Of a DNA stretch of 64,000 bases, positions 35,001 to 41,599 are shown piece after piece. The translations under genes were made by a program, and so were the position numbers. Origin of the DNA: Prorocentrum cordatum (lineage: Eukaryota; Sar; Dinophyceae; Prorocentrales; Prorocentraceae); NCBI GenBank assembly GCA_963575745.1, contig CAUYUJ010002707.1, forward strand, positions 22,674 to 86,673. Direction: 5' to 3'. Every line of letters begins with the position of its first letter. Position 1 is the stretch's first letter. The notes beneath the pieces are model-generated. The model had not been told where the DNA came from, did no database searches, and saw only the letters and a list, made by a program, of their open reading frames with translations.

Positions 35001-35249
35001 GCCATGCCGGCAGAGGGGGGACCCCGGCACGCTGCGGAGCCAGCCGTTGCTGCCGCGCCGCCGCCGGCCGCGGAGCCGCCGCAGCCAGCCCCCGCCGCGC
35101 CCCGCCCTGCAGCCCGACGGCGGCCCCGCGTCTACTGCCCAGTGCCCGGTTGCCCGCGCGCGGATCCTGCCGCCTCGCCAGGGTGGTCCTGCCAGGAGAG
35201 CACGAGGGTCCACTTAAACGAGCACGCGGCGGGCCGCTACCCCAATTAA
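25899..35249 (+). CDS. 3,116-codon open frame dominated by APTP repeats
   Basis: The single longest frame in the window. The nominal ATG lies inside DIRS-like copy A in a frame different from its gag, so the true start is unknown. Residues about 745-2605 are Pro/Ala/Thr repeats, which if made would be an extended, heavily O-glycosylatable rod. After the repeats, a ~460-codon tail contains a hydrophobic stretch (LPGLLVAALGWAPHAFASA), a basic Ser/Arg linker, SVRNTFVEVGARASPGRR and a zinc-finger-like CPVPGCPRADPA..CQESTRVHLNEH. That tail looks like the N-terminal zinc finger of the RT just downstream, so at least the 3' end belongs to that element. Whether the APTP part is translated is unproven. 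Confidence 0.35.
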   Translation: MRGFAPRRRPRRRSGQRPRTGPPRGVAGAREAAGPPGMASATAWGGREGSTAPRAQPGPRRSRSSAQVSSAWAGAPQSPMEGFELFFSPKTAASASRQRGIFPLLRLGTSVLDREASLSRSTTRRLLRRHAIAKCVNLSVDALNSVRFGARTRRAPPGSSCHGSRRGRPQGLGWGTGGLAVLECGGAASRDMSGVGACRPAAVAVTELERHAGRGLTSVETLRAESKRLRAGTEALLDRIEASFRTSRAAASSPLEARPGRARGRRQEIAQRSGPALQLTSAFGSGKCGECLCCPAGSPSAARHLASRPPPEHRGNQEEAARSSEKRRRGMRRRPKGGIEHEEEAEDEAEEEAVDEEADEAAEEKEVERAARPARFRPRCRFVWAAVLWAACAAPAPDVLLLRLSSPSGTPRTGSTAAESSTTWTSTDFVRGIAHDACGQHDRDQQDDFDTHEGDGYSDERHPSDQHDGDMQQADWRHDGARQHSFDTHDWDDQCGMQKAPLQQFRGQHHDFDAHEEDEDESRATEGHDGDLQQIDGQHDGELQHFQDIHDWDNHDISAYAYAGSNAIAHASTDASTNAGAYAGTNASAHTSTDSSCIAGLPLGRNYHGEDVDNRFGQVGPPGERGALAGGEGPSCSASQGGRTGSEPTQLFQQMSEQVGPPGERGALVGGEGPSSSACQGGRTGSEPTQLLQQRPSSPRPDLPRDSDGANPAQDVRDDGVEQYVGNQLYGTKLYFGGCHDGGEQRVGGGPAPSPATTPATTPVLAASTPATTPAPTPATTPVTTPAPTPATTPATTPALAPPTPAMAPAPAPTLEPPPAPIPSTTPATTPAPTSNTTPATTLAPVAPTPATMKAGTPAPTPAPTPAPTLASTAAPAATPTPTPTSALMPAPTPTPAPAPTQAPTTALTLAPTWAPSPASTPAPTPAPTMAPSSAPTPAPTPAPWPALKPAPAPAPTLAPPPSLTPAPTPAPSPALTPAPTPAPTPAPTPAPTPARTPAPTPAPTPVPTTAPTPAPAAAPTPAPALAPTLAPTPAPTPAPTSAPTPAPTPAPAPAPTPAPTPGPTVAPTLAPTLAPATVPTLSPTSAPTLVLQAPSPALTPSMKPSPTPVLTSGPAQAPKPVTASAPTPAPTPAPTQAPTPASVLAPTPAPMSTPTPSPAPAPTPAPSLCPALTPAPSPALTPAPTPAPTPAPTPASTLELSPAPSPAPTPAPTPAPTPAPTPTPTLAPTLAPTSAPTPAPTRFKRGARLKRRNTRLHLNGVLFLKKAPTPAPTTASSSAPTPAPTPAPWPALTPAPAPAAKPPFSLALTPAPTPAPTLAPTRAPTAAPAPTPTPAPTLAPRRAPTPAPTPALTSAPTLAPSSAPTPEPTPSLWPALTPAPAPALTPAPTPAPTPAPTLAPAATPATTPAPTPATMPAMTPAPAAPTPATAPAPAPALEPPPAPPPATTPAPTPATTPATIPTRAALTPATTPAPTPITTPATTPAPNPATTPAPTPAPKTAPTPATSPALTAPTPATTPAPAPASEPPPAPKLASTAARTAPAPATTPALTAPTLAPWPARTAAPAPAPTPAPPPALTPAPTPAPTPSPTLASTPAPTPAPTPAPTPAPTPAPTPAPTPTSTPAPTQSPAAAPKPALTKAPSPAPTLAPTLAPTPASTPAPTPTPTPEPSSAPAPAPTPAPWPDLTRAPAPAPTPALPLGLTPAPTPAPAPAPKPASTSAPMLAPTPAPTSAPTPVPTPAPTPAPTQAPAAAPTPAPTTPAPTPAPTLAPMLAPTPVSAPAPTSAHALAPSPAPAPAPTPAPTPAPTSAPSLAPTLAPAPVPTLTPTSAPTPPTLVPSPARTLTMTPSPTPALTPAPARATTPAPAPAPTPAPTPAPTPSPTPASTPAPTPAPTPTPTPAPTPAPKPTPTPAPTPAPTLAPTLAPTALTPPLTPAPAPVPTPAPTLASTPAPTPAPKPAPTLAPTPAPPLGLTPAPTPAPAPAPAPKPASTPAPSPAPTPAPTSAPTPVPTPAPTPAPTQTPSAAPTPTPIPAPPLAPTLAPTPAPTPAPTPAPTPAPSSAPTPESTPALWPALTPAPALAPTPAPPPALTPAPMPAPTPAPTPASTPAPTPAPTPAPLPTPAPTPATPAPTPAPTPTSTPAPVQAPAAALPPASTPAPSPAPTPAPRLAPTPTPTPAPTPAPTPAPAPTPTPAPAAAPSPTPTPTLAPRHGPTPAPTPAPAPAPGPTPAPARMPAHRPAMSWAPTLAPTPSLTSAPTPAPTLVSTPASKPASTPAPTTATTPAPRPAPSPAPTPVPASTPAHAMASTPAPSPAPTPAPTPAPTPSTPELTPVPTPAPTPTPSSAPTSAPAPAPKPAPTSAPAPALSPSPTPAPTLAPTPAPTPTPTAAPSPAPTPAPTPAPTPTPTAAPTPSPTPAPKRAPWPAPTPTPTQAPTLARTPAPTPGPRLTPTPAPTMAPAPATTSEPTPAPTPARTPSPTPTSAPTPAPTPARTPSPTPTSAPTPAPTPAPTPAPSRALAPAPILAPTPAPPPATSPSTSAPTSTFTPALTLPPMPSPTPALTPASTSGPALSPTPAPMPAPPPATSPSTSAPMSIFTPAPTLPSVPSDGVGACLPSRLGPARRSPAPHASDGDVAARGPLPGPFRWCTRTCARADFNLMAPDIPRLGVRAVSAPPGPEATRTSPAELYFHSHLRSCAASASGASCTAASPLGDAMPLAAWPEAPAAVAIPLKKIYRMFWPVLSMTIDGAYCLVRPLPGLLVAALGWAPHAFASACLAESFHATLGQTIPRAVDPALVLAASCASAVPVKFLAFGAAVHGAPLQRVLAGVCGAALLGDVHYPRVVCISITTIMTVALSPGWYSTHLSSPAAWVGHIALLVHAVQSPAFPAGPNADVCDSCLFERQRCICRRGAGNRTGPPERDRSTSPRRVAPPPGSASASSAGPAQMETEAAVSVRNTFVEVGARASPGRRALRRNRTEGDEPGDDPLLHERINSMRLDDTRDMDQDAGVPLAEQRRRAALEGAAPSGAQQPLAMPAEGGPRHAAEPAVAAAPPPAAEPPQPAPAAPRPAARRRPRVYCPVPGCPRADPAASPGWSCQESTRVHLNEHAAGRYPN
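26376..28139 (+). other. acidic/His-rich segment between copy A and the APTP array
   Basis: One + frame is open throughout. It contains an acidic Glu/Ala run (26920-27000) and a degenerate repeat in which HD, QHDGD and FDTHDWDD recur about every 13-15 residues (27180-27570). Next come a first short block of the Ala-Pro-Thr-Pro repeat in another frame (27575-27700) and a 120-bp tandem duplication (27751-27990). Confidence 0.45.
27751..27990 (+). repeat. 120-bp tandem duplication
   Basis: AGGTCGGCCCGCCTGGTGAA starts at 27751 and 27871, an exact 120-bp period with few mismatches. In the frame of the long ORF each unit is 40 codons (QVGPPGERGAL..GGEGP..). Confidence 0.95.
28140..33715 (+). repeat. 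5.5-kb Ala-Pro-Thr-Pro coding-type array
   Basis: The stretch is built from 12-bp variants of GCGCCGACGCCA / GCACCGACGCCA and contains higher-order units marked by ACCGTGGCCAGCTCTCAC-like segments near 28730, 29760, 30013, 30570, 30942 and 32108. One frame gives APTPAPTP, a second gives ASTDASTNASAY and the minus strand gives VGAGVGAG. All are open for kilobases because the repeat cannot form stops. An unrelated ~69-bp segment interrupts at 29634-29702. Confidence 0.9.
34625..34685 (-). other. tRNA-like T-arm motif
   Basis: Minus strand reads GGTGGAGCGGTCGCGCTCC then GGTCCTGTTCGATTCCCTGC. GTTCGATTCC is a good B-box/T-loop match, and TGGAGCGGTCG resembles an A box, about 28 nt apart. The whole is too short for a tRNA, and it overlaps the open frame on the + strand. 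Possibly a tRNA-derived (SINE-like) remnant. Confidence 0.3.
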
Positions 35250-35252
35250 CCT
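35241..35252 (+). other. frame break between zinc-finger tail and RT frame
   Basis: The upstream frame ends HLNEHAAGRYPN then TAA, while the RT frame reads LPPVPQEFLDQRALG in the next phase. Related elements, as I recall them, run HxxGRLxGxVPxxWL continuously, so the break sits inside one domain. It may be a single indel, or a programmed shift at CCCAATTAA. Confidence 0.5.
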
Positions 35253-35304
35253 GCCGCCCGTCCCGCAGGAGTTCCTTGACCAGCGCGCCCTCGGCCAATG
35301 CTCG

Positions 35305-38300
35305 GTGTGTCAGCGGTTCCTGAGTCTGCGCTACCAGGGAGTGTGCCCCAGGTGCCGGCCAGCGGCGCGCGCAGCGGCCGCCGCGGTCCCCCAGGCCCTC
35401 CCGGCCGACGCTGGCGACGCGAACGGCCAGCCAGGGCTCCCTTCGCTGAGGGTGGTCTTCTCCAGCCGCGCCGGCACGAGGCGCCACGTGCCCAGGGGGG
35501 CCAGGGCGTTGTGGGCACAGTGCTTGGTGCAGGCCGTGGCGTTGGCGGTCCACCACAACACCGAAGCAGCTTGGGTCCAACTGGCCATGCTGCCCAAGTG
35601 CGTGCTGCGACCGCACAGCCGCGGAGGCCGAGGCAGCCGGAACGCCAGCGAGGAGGAAGCCAAGAACCTCTGCCGCCGCTGGCTGGAGGGAGAGCGCCAG
35701 ACGCTGTGGGCGGAGACGACAGAGCGGCGCCAGACAGGGGGAACGGACAAGGCGACTCACCGAGCACAGCGCTGCCTCGACTTGGCTTCGGAGGGGCTTT
35801 ACTCGAAAAGCTGCGCTTCGCTGACGTCGGAGCCGCCCGTGTCCGTCACGCCGGCTGTCGTGGACCAGATGGGCCGCAAACACCCCCGCAGCCAGCAGCC
35901 CGTTGTGGACCTGGCTAGCCTGCCTGCTGTCCACGCGGCCGCCGCAGCCCAGGTCGACGTCTCTGTCGTCCAAAAGGAAGTGCGGGCCTTCCCCAAGGGC
36001 TCGGCCGCCGGCCCCACTGGCCTGCGCCCGCAACACCTGCAGGACGCCCTGGCGACGGCAGCCCACAGGGACGAGGTAGTCGAGCAGCTCGCTGGCCTCG
36101 TCAACGTGCTCGCGCGCGGCCAGGCTCCGGCGGCGGTCGCGGCTTACTTTGCTGGCGCCTCGCTGGTGGCTCTCCCGAAGAACGACGGCGGCCTCCGCCC
36201 GGTGGCCGTCGGCGAGACACTTCGCCGCCTGGTGGGCAAGTGCCTCTGCAAGGAGGTCGCCGGGGCAGCCCGCGACCGCCTTGCGCCCTTGCAGGTGGGC
36301 GTGGCCGTCCCGGGAGGCGCCGAGGCGGCAATCCACGTGGCCAGGCAGTGGTTCACGCGCAACCTGGGCGACAGGGACAAAGTTTTCGTGAAGTTGGACC
36401 TCTCGAACGCTTTCAACACCCTGGACCGGAGGGCCGTCCTCAGAGCAGTGCACGAGGACTTTCCCGCACTGGCACCTTGGGCGGACTGGTGCTACGGCAG
36501 CCCCTCGCTACTCTTCCTCGGCAAGCAGACGCTGCGCTCCGAGTGCGGTGTCCAGCAGGGCGACCCGCTTGGCCCGCTGCTCTTCTCCCTGGCACTCCAA
36601 CGCTGCGCGGAGACGGCGAGCCGCAGCCTCAGGGAGCTTGCCCAGGACGCCGGCCTGGACCTCGTCTTTTTCTACCTGGACGACGGCTGCGTGGCGGGTG
36701 ACAGACAGGCTGTGGCGCGCTTCCTCCACCTCGTCGTGGCCGAGCTCGCAGCAGTCGGCCTCGACCTCAGCACGGGGCCGGGCAAGTGCGAGGTGGTCCC
36801 TTCAGCGGGGGCGGACAGCAACGCGTCCGCGGCGGATTTCCCACCGGGCTTCCGACTGCGCCCCGACAGCTGCTTTGAGTTCCTCGGCGCGCCCATCGGG
36901 AGCGACGATTTCTGCCTCCAGCACGCGCAGAAAAGAGTGAAGAAGGCAGCGGAGCTCCTGGGCGCACTGGCCGGCTTGGAGGACGCGCAGGTAGCCCTTC
37001 ACCTTCTCCGGCAGTGTGCCTCCTACTGCAAGCTCGGCTACTCGGCGCGCGTGGTGCCGCCCTCCGCCCACACCGAGGCTCTCCTGGAGATGGACGCTGC
37101 AGTGCGCTCCTGCCTGGAACAGCTGGCCGGCGCTTCCCTCACCGACGACTCCTGGGCCCAAGCGCAGCTGAAACTGAACAAGGGCGGCTTGGGGCTGCGC
37201 TCCGCTGAGAAGCACTCGCCGGCGGCCTACTTGTCCTCGCGCGCCAAGAGCAGCGAGTTCTGCCGGTCCATGTACGCGGGCTACACAGACGACGACGCGG
37301 GCGACGCCGGGGCCCTGGCGGCGGCGCTCCAGACCCACAACGCAAGTGTGGCGGGGGCAAACCAGGCTGCGCGCTTCGACTGCGAGACGCACTCCAACCA
37401 GAAGACTCTCTCGGACCAGGTCGACGACGCCGCGCGCGCCGCCCTCTGGGGCCGCTCCTCGGCCGCGACGCGCGCCCACCTCGCCCTGGTGGCCGCGCCC
37501 GGCGCCAGCGCGCACCTGCAGGCGCCCCCCAGCGAGGCGCTCGGCACAGCGGTCCCGCACAGCTTGATGCAGATCGGGATCAAGCGACGGCTCCGGGCCC
37601 AGCTGATGGACGAGGAAGCGTTCTGCCCAGCGTGCGGGGAAGTCATGGACGTGCACTGCGACCACGCCTTGACGTGCGCCTGCCAGGGCGACCGCACGCG
37701 CCGCCACAACAAGCTGCGGAACGGCACCTTCTTTGCCGCCCAGGCCGCTGGCTTCTCGGGGGCGGAGCTGGAGCGGCCCGGACTGCTGCCGCCGCGGGCG
37801 CCGGGCGAGGGGCCGAGCGCCGAGGAGCCCGACGGCGACGGACTAGACGACGACGGCCGCCGGCCAGCGGATGTCTATGTCCCCCGGTGGCGCGGCGGGC
37901 TCTCGGCGGCCTTGGACTTCGCGGTGACGTCCGGCCTGCGCGCGGACCTCATCGCGCGCTCCGCCGCTGACCCGGCCGCCGCCCTCGACAGGTACGAGGA
38001 GTACAAGCGGCTGCACCGGGGCACGGCGCAGGCTTGCCGCGACGCGGACCTCGCCTTCATCCCAATGGTGGTGGAGGCGCACGGCGGGAGCTGGGGCGGC
38101 GAGGCGCGGCGCGCCTTCGCCGTGCTGGCTAAGCGCGCGGCTGACGCGCGCGGCGAGGAGGCCGCCAGCACGGCGGACAGGATGGCCCAGCGACTCTCCA
38201 TCTCCCTACACAGGGAGAACGCGCGGGCCATCCTGCAGCGCCTGCAGCGCCCGCGGCCCGGGGCGACCCCGGCGCGCCTGGCGGCGGCGGCTGCAGTGGA

Positions 38301-38328
38301 GGCGGCGGCGGCGGCGGCCGTCGCGTGA
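35305..38328 (+). CDS. reverse transcriptase with restriction-like endonuclease
   Basis: A 1,007-codon intact frame. Protein-like sequence begins upstream of the nominal ATG (QEFLDQRALGQCSVC), giving a C-x2-C..C-x2-C finger with VCPRC. RT fingers: KGSAAGPTGLRPQHL (about 230) and LVALPKNDGGLRPVAVG. Motif A is KLDLSNAFNTLDR (about 362), motif B GVQQGDPLGPLLF (about 415), motif C FYLDDGC (about 455, both Asp intact), and the motif-E region FEFLGAPIGS. C-terminal zinc knuckle: CPACGEVMDVHCDHALTC (about 772), followed by RPADVYV and ALDFAVTS (about 852-872), which fit the PD-(D/E)xK restriction-like endonuclease of R2/CRE-type non-LTR elements. All catalytic positions I can check are present. A C2H2-like finger lies just upstream in another frame. 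Confidence 0.85.
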   Translation: MCQRFLSLRYQGVCPRCRPAARAAAAAVPQALPADAGDANGQPGLPSLRVVFSSRAGTRRHVPRGARALWAQCLVQAVALAVHHNTEAAWVQLAMLPKCVLRPHSRGGRGSRNASEEEAKNLCRRWLEGERQTLWAETTERRQTGGTDKATHRAQRCLDLASEGLYSKSCASLTSEPPVSVTPAVVDQMGRKHPRSQQPVVDLASLPAVHAAAAAQVDVSVVQKEVRAFPKGSAAGPTGLRPQHLQDALATAAHRDEVVEQLAGLVNVLARGQAPAAVAAYFAGASLVALPKNDGGLRPVAVGETLRRLVGKCLCKEVAGAARDRLAPLQVGVAVPGGAEAAIHVARQWFTRNLGDRDKVFVKLDLSNAFNTLDRRAVLRAVHEDFPALAPWADWCYGSPSLLFLGKQTLRSECGVQQGDPLGPLLFSLALQRCAETASRSLRELAQDAGLDLVFFYLDDGCVAGDRQAVARFLHLVVAELAAVGLDLSTGPGKCEVVPSAGADSNASAADFPPGFRLRPDSCFEFLGAPIGSDDFCLQHAQKRVKKAAELLGALAGLEDAQVALHLLRQCASYCKLGYSARVVPPSAHTEALLEMDAAVRSCLEQLAGASLTDDSWAQAQLKLNKGGLGLRSAEKHSPAAYLSSRAKSSEFCRSMYAGYTDDDAGDAGALAAALQTHNASVAGANQAARFDCETHSNQKTLSDQVDDAARAALWGRSSAATRAHLALVAAPGASAHLQAPPSEALGTAVPHSLMQIGIKRRLRAQLMDEEAFCPACGEVMDVHCDHALTCACQGDRTRRHNKLRNGTFFAAQAAGFSGAELERPGLLPPRAPGEGPSAEEPDGDGLDDDGRRPADVYVPRWRGGLSAALDFAVTSGLRADLIARSAADPAAALDRYEEYKRLHRGTAQACRDADLAFIPMVVEAHGGSWGGEARRAFAVLAKRAADARGEEAASTADRMAQRLSISLHRENARAILQRLQRPRPGATPARLAAAAAVEAAAAAAVA

Positions 38329-38877
38329 GGCGCAAGGGCGGGCGGCGGACGCCGAGGGCGACGAGGCGAGGGAGGGCGACCAGGAGGAGGAGGGGTAAGA
38401 GGGGGAGGAGGAGCAGCAGGAGAACAACGACGGCGCCATGCGGAGGCAGCGGAGAGGCGCTGAGGAAGCCCCGCGGAGGGCGGCGACCAGGAGGAGGAGG
38501 AGGAGGAGGAGGAGGAGGAGGAGGAGGAGGAGGAGGAGGAGGAGGAGGAGGAGGAGGAGCAGCGGCTGGAGAGCGACGACGAGACCACGAGGAGGCAGCA
38601 GGGAGGCTGCGGGAGCCCAAAGGAGGCTGTCAGGACGACGGCCAGGAGGCAACGCACGACGAGCGTCGAGGAGGAGGAGGGGGAGGAGGACGAGGACGAG
38701 GACGAGCCGGTGGCCGGCGGCAGCAGGCCAGGAGGAGACCGCAGAGGCCCCCTGCCCGTCCAGCCAGGAAGGAGGAGCCCGCCGAGGAGGAGGAGGAGGA
38801 GGCGCCGCGCCAGAAGCCGCCGCAGACGGAGAAGGCCCTGGAGCCGGCCGCTGAGGGGGAGGAGGTGGGGGAGGAGG
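38329..38877. repeat. GGA-rich low-complexity segment
   Basis: Contains a pure (GGA)n run at about 38490-38560 and an impure purine background. PolyArg, polyGly and polyPro frames over it are artefacts. It follows the RT stop immediately. Confidence 0.85.
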
Positions 38878-39051
38878 AAATGGGGCCTGTCAAGAAGTTC
38901 CTGGAGGACCCCGAGGCGTGCGCTGCGGCGAACCCGGTGGCTGCAGCGCCGGCGGCGGGCGGCGGCGGGCGGCGGCGAGAAGAAGGAGGAGAGGAAGGCC
39001 GCGGCCGTGGAGGAGGAGGACGAGGACGTGGTCTTCGACCTTTTCGGCTGA
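38878..39051 (+). pseudogene. fragment resembling the C-terminus of a ribosomal stalk protein (P0-like)
   Basis: One frame reads GPVKKFLEDPEACAAANPVA then AAPAAGGG. After a one-base change in a GGC run (about 38970-38985) the adjacent frame reads GEKKEERKAAAVEEEDEDVV then FDLFG and a TGA. Ribosomal P0/P1/P2 proteins end in an Ala/Gly hinge, a KKEE segment and an acidic tail finishing in GFGLFD; P0 has a VKxFLxDPSxFA helix before the hinge. The match in order is good, but the last residues differ (VFDLFG). Upstream is purine low complexity, so only the tail is present: a truncated copy or a last exon with a frameshift. Confidence 0.4.
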
Positions 39052-39249
39052 GCGCACCGCGGCGGCGGCGAGCGCGCGCGCGGATGGAGCGTCGAAGCCT
39101 GAGCGGGCTCTCGCTCAGAGGATTCCACGGGCCCCTGGGCTGTGGCAGTTTTGCTGATGGCTGCTCTTGGAGGGCCCCGCCGCCCGTGGACCTACACCCC
39201 TGCGGGAAGCGCAGCGCATGCCCGTGAGACTGCGAGCCTGCCGCAGTGT
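39052..39249. other. unassigned spacer before DIRS-like copy B
   Basis: Includes GCCCGTGAGACTGCGAGCCT near 39219, which recurs at about 41209 within copy B. No gene. Confidence 0.5.
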
Positions 39250-39290
39250 CAGCCCGCTGTCTTCGCAGGCGCAGTGCGGCAGATCGCCGC

Positions 39291-39789
39291 CTACATGCTG
39301 ATCGCGTCGTCGTCGTCGTCGCTCGTCGCTCGTCGCGTCGTGCGCGGCAGTGGTGCCGGAGCCGCGCGGCGGGGGGCGCGCTGCGTCGCGCCCCCCCCCC
39401 AGCCCCCCGCCCCCCCCCCTCCGTGGCGCCCGTCATCGCCGAACATAAAGAGACGCGCTCGTTCTTTCATCTCGGCGCTCTTCGGGATAGCCCAGGCGCT
39501 GCTGGCGCGCGCCAATGGCTCTCGCGGGCGTCGGGCCGTCGGGGCCGCCAGCTCCAGCTCCGCTTCCACGGGGGGCGGGCGGGGTGCCACCGGCGGGGGC
39601 GGGGGCGGCGGCGCTTCGACGAGCGCTCGTGAAGACGCGGGCGCGGGCGAGGAGTTGTTGCGCGAGCTACTGTTCCTGGGTGGCCTGGCGGGTGGTGTGG
39701 CGACCGCCGTTGCGCTGGATTACGACGTACGCGATGAAGACTACAGTTGCCATGCTACCTTACTTAGAGCTTGTGCGTTTCTCGGGTGA
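39291..39789 (+). pseudogene. DIRS-like gag N-terminal part, copy B
   Basis: Frame contains the hydrophobic helix SFISALFGIAQALLARANG, a Gly-rich linker, and LLFLGGLAGGVATAVALDYD. It is collinear with 24760-25080 in copy A. C-runs at 39392-39420 and a (GTC)n near 39308 are internal expansions. The reading ends at 39789, and the next conserved part (YLELVRFSGDNGELPIGVG) lies in another frame. Confidence 0.4.
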
Positions 39790-40032
39790 TAACGGAGAGC
39801 TGCCGATCGGGGTTGGCGCGGCCAGCCCGCGCAGGTTCGCGGCGCCTCCCGCCGACGCGGAGGTGCAGCAGTTGCTTGCCGAGGCGCAGGCGGCGGCGGC
39901 GCCCCGCCCGGCAGGGCCCGCCGCGGTCGCTGGCGGCGACCCTGCAGGAGGCGAGAGGGAGCGGGCGCTGCTGCAGCTGCGGCGGCGGGAGGCAGGGTGC
40001 CGGCGCCGGCGGCGACGCCGAGCTAAGTCCTG

Positions 40033-40935
40033 GTCGAGCACGTAGACGGGCGCAACATCGGCGAGATCGTCGCGCTGCCGCTCGGGGCAGCTACCCTGAA
40101 CGAGCACGCGCTGATGGCGCTGCCGGGGGCGGCGTCCCCGCGGCCCGTCTTGGTGAGACAGCTCGCGAAGTGCGCGGGGGAGATCGACGCTTCCTGTGAG
40201 GGGCGTGTCAAGTGGCGCCGAGCGGCTGCAGCATCGCACGGGAGCGACCAGGCTGCGGGTGACGATGCGCGGGCCCTCTCGGTGGTGCACGGCCCAGACT
40301 GGCAGGGGCGGCGCGAGTTCAGGAAGTCGGCCCAGGGGGTGGCGATGATTGATTTCGACGACTTTCCGCTCGCAGGGCCTCGGACAGCTGAGTGGCACTG
40401 CCGCGAGACGATCAAGATGGCCGAGGGCCCCCGAGCGCAGCGCTCGAAGTGGCTGATGGAGGCGCGGATCCCAGACGGAGACAGGTCGATTCACGAGGAC
40501 TCGAACCTCGCGCTGATCCAGGAGCTCGCGGTGACCTACGACGGCCTCAACATCATGAACCTCGCGCGCGTGGGGGTAGCGGCGCGGAGACGGCAGTTGA
40601 CTGCGGAGGCCCACCGCGCCAACCCGCAGGCCCCGAGCTACGAGGGCGCAGCCCATGTCGTGGGCGACGGGCCTCGCGCAGGGGGGGGCCCGGTGGCGCC
40701 GACGCTGGCGGCGCGCGTCTCAGAGAGTCTCCGCGCCGAGGCAGCTAATCGCGAAGGAGAAGCGGAAGGCGGCCGAGAACCGCGCCCTCCGCGGCATGCC
40801 CCCCAAGGGGGGTGGCAGAGGGGGCGGTGGGGCCGCCAGGGATGGCTAGGGCGGTGCCCAGGGAGGGTCGAGCAGGCTCGGCGGCCCCCCGCGCGCAGCC
40901 AGAGCCTGGGCGCAGCCGAAGCCCTGCTCAGGTGA
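40033..40935 (+). pseudogene. DIRS-like gag conserved block, copy B
   Basis: Reads GRNIGEIVALPLG, DDARALSVVHGPDWQGR, FPLAGPRTAEWHCRETIKMA, SKWLMEARIPDGD, DSNLALIQELAVTYDGLN, and AHRANPQAPSYEGAAHVVGD followed by GGGPVAPTLAARVSESLRA. This is the full motif series expected upstream of RT in dinoflagellate DIRS-like elements. The first ~27 codons, ahead of the ATG at 40114, come from the same frame. The end, near GCTCAGGTGAGCTC at 40925-40938, is shared with copy A and resembles a splice donor. Confidence 0.6.
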
Positions 40936-41599
40936 GCTCGGCCCGGGCGGGGGTGCATCAGAGCATGCTGGATTACCTTGAGCTCCCGGCTTTTTCGGCG
41001 ACAGCCGCCTCTGCTTCGCGCCAGCGGGGCCTCATCCTACTCCCCAGGCTTGCCTCGTCGGTGCTGGGCCGCGAGGCGGGGCTAAGTCGCTCGACGACGC
41101 GAAGTCTGCTGCGTCGGTTTGCTATCGCCAAGATTGTGAACGGGTCCGTCGACCCGCTGAACTCCATGTATCTTGGGGCCAGGACTTGGCGCGCACCTCC
41201 GGACGCCCGTGAGACTGTGAGCCTGCTTCAGTGCCAGCGCGCTGTCTTGGGCCATCCCGTTTCGCGCGCTCGTGGGCGCGGGCCTTCGCCCCCGGGCCTC
41301 GCCCGCTCAGGGGCCCTCGAGGAGCTCTGAGTTTTGAAGCATTCTTGCGCGGGGTATCTTGGGCAGGGCTCCAGGGCCCCATGGTTTTGCACGATTGTCG
41401 CTCCCCAATCAGGAACGCCAGCCTGTAGATGTGGTCTCGGTCTTGGTAGGTGCCCCTCTCGATTGCCTTCGGGGCTTCGAGGGGCGCATGTCTGTCGGCG
41501 CAGCGGCCTGGGGCGTTCTGTCTGAGCAGGCCGTGCAGGCACCTCCGTGCACTGACCCGCTGTTGAAGAAGCCCTCGATGGTAGCTTCCTGGGGCCTAG

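Noticed and set aside
38325-39227. 300-codon + frame after the RT
   Set aside because: Only the stretch near 38880-38970 looks like protein. The remainder is GGA low complexity and out-of-frame sequence, so the whole frame is not a gene.
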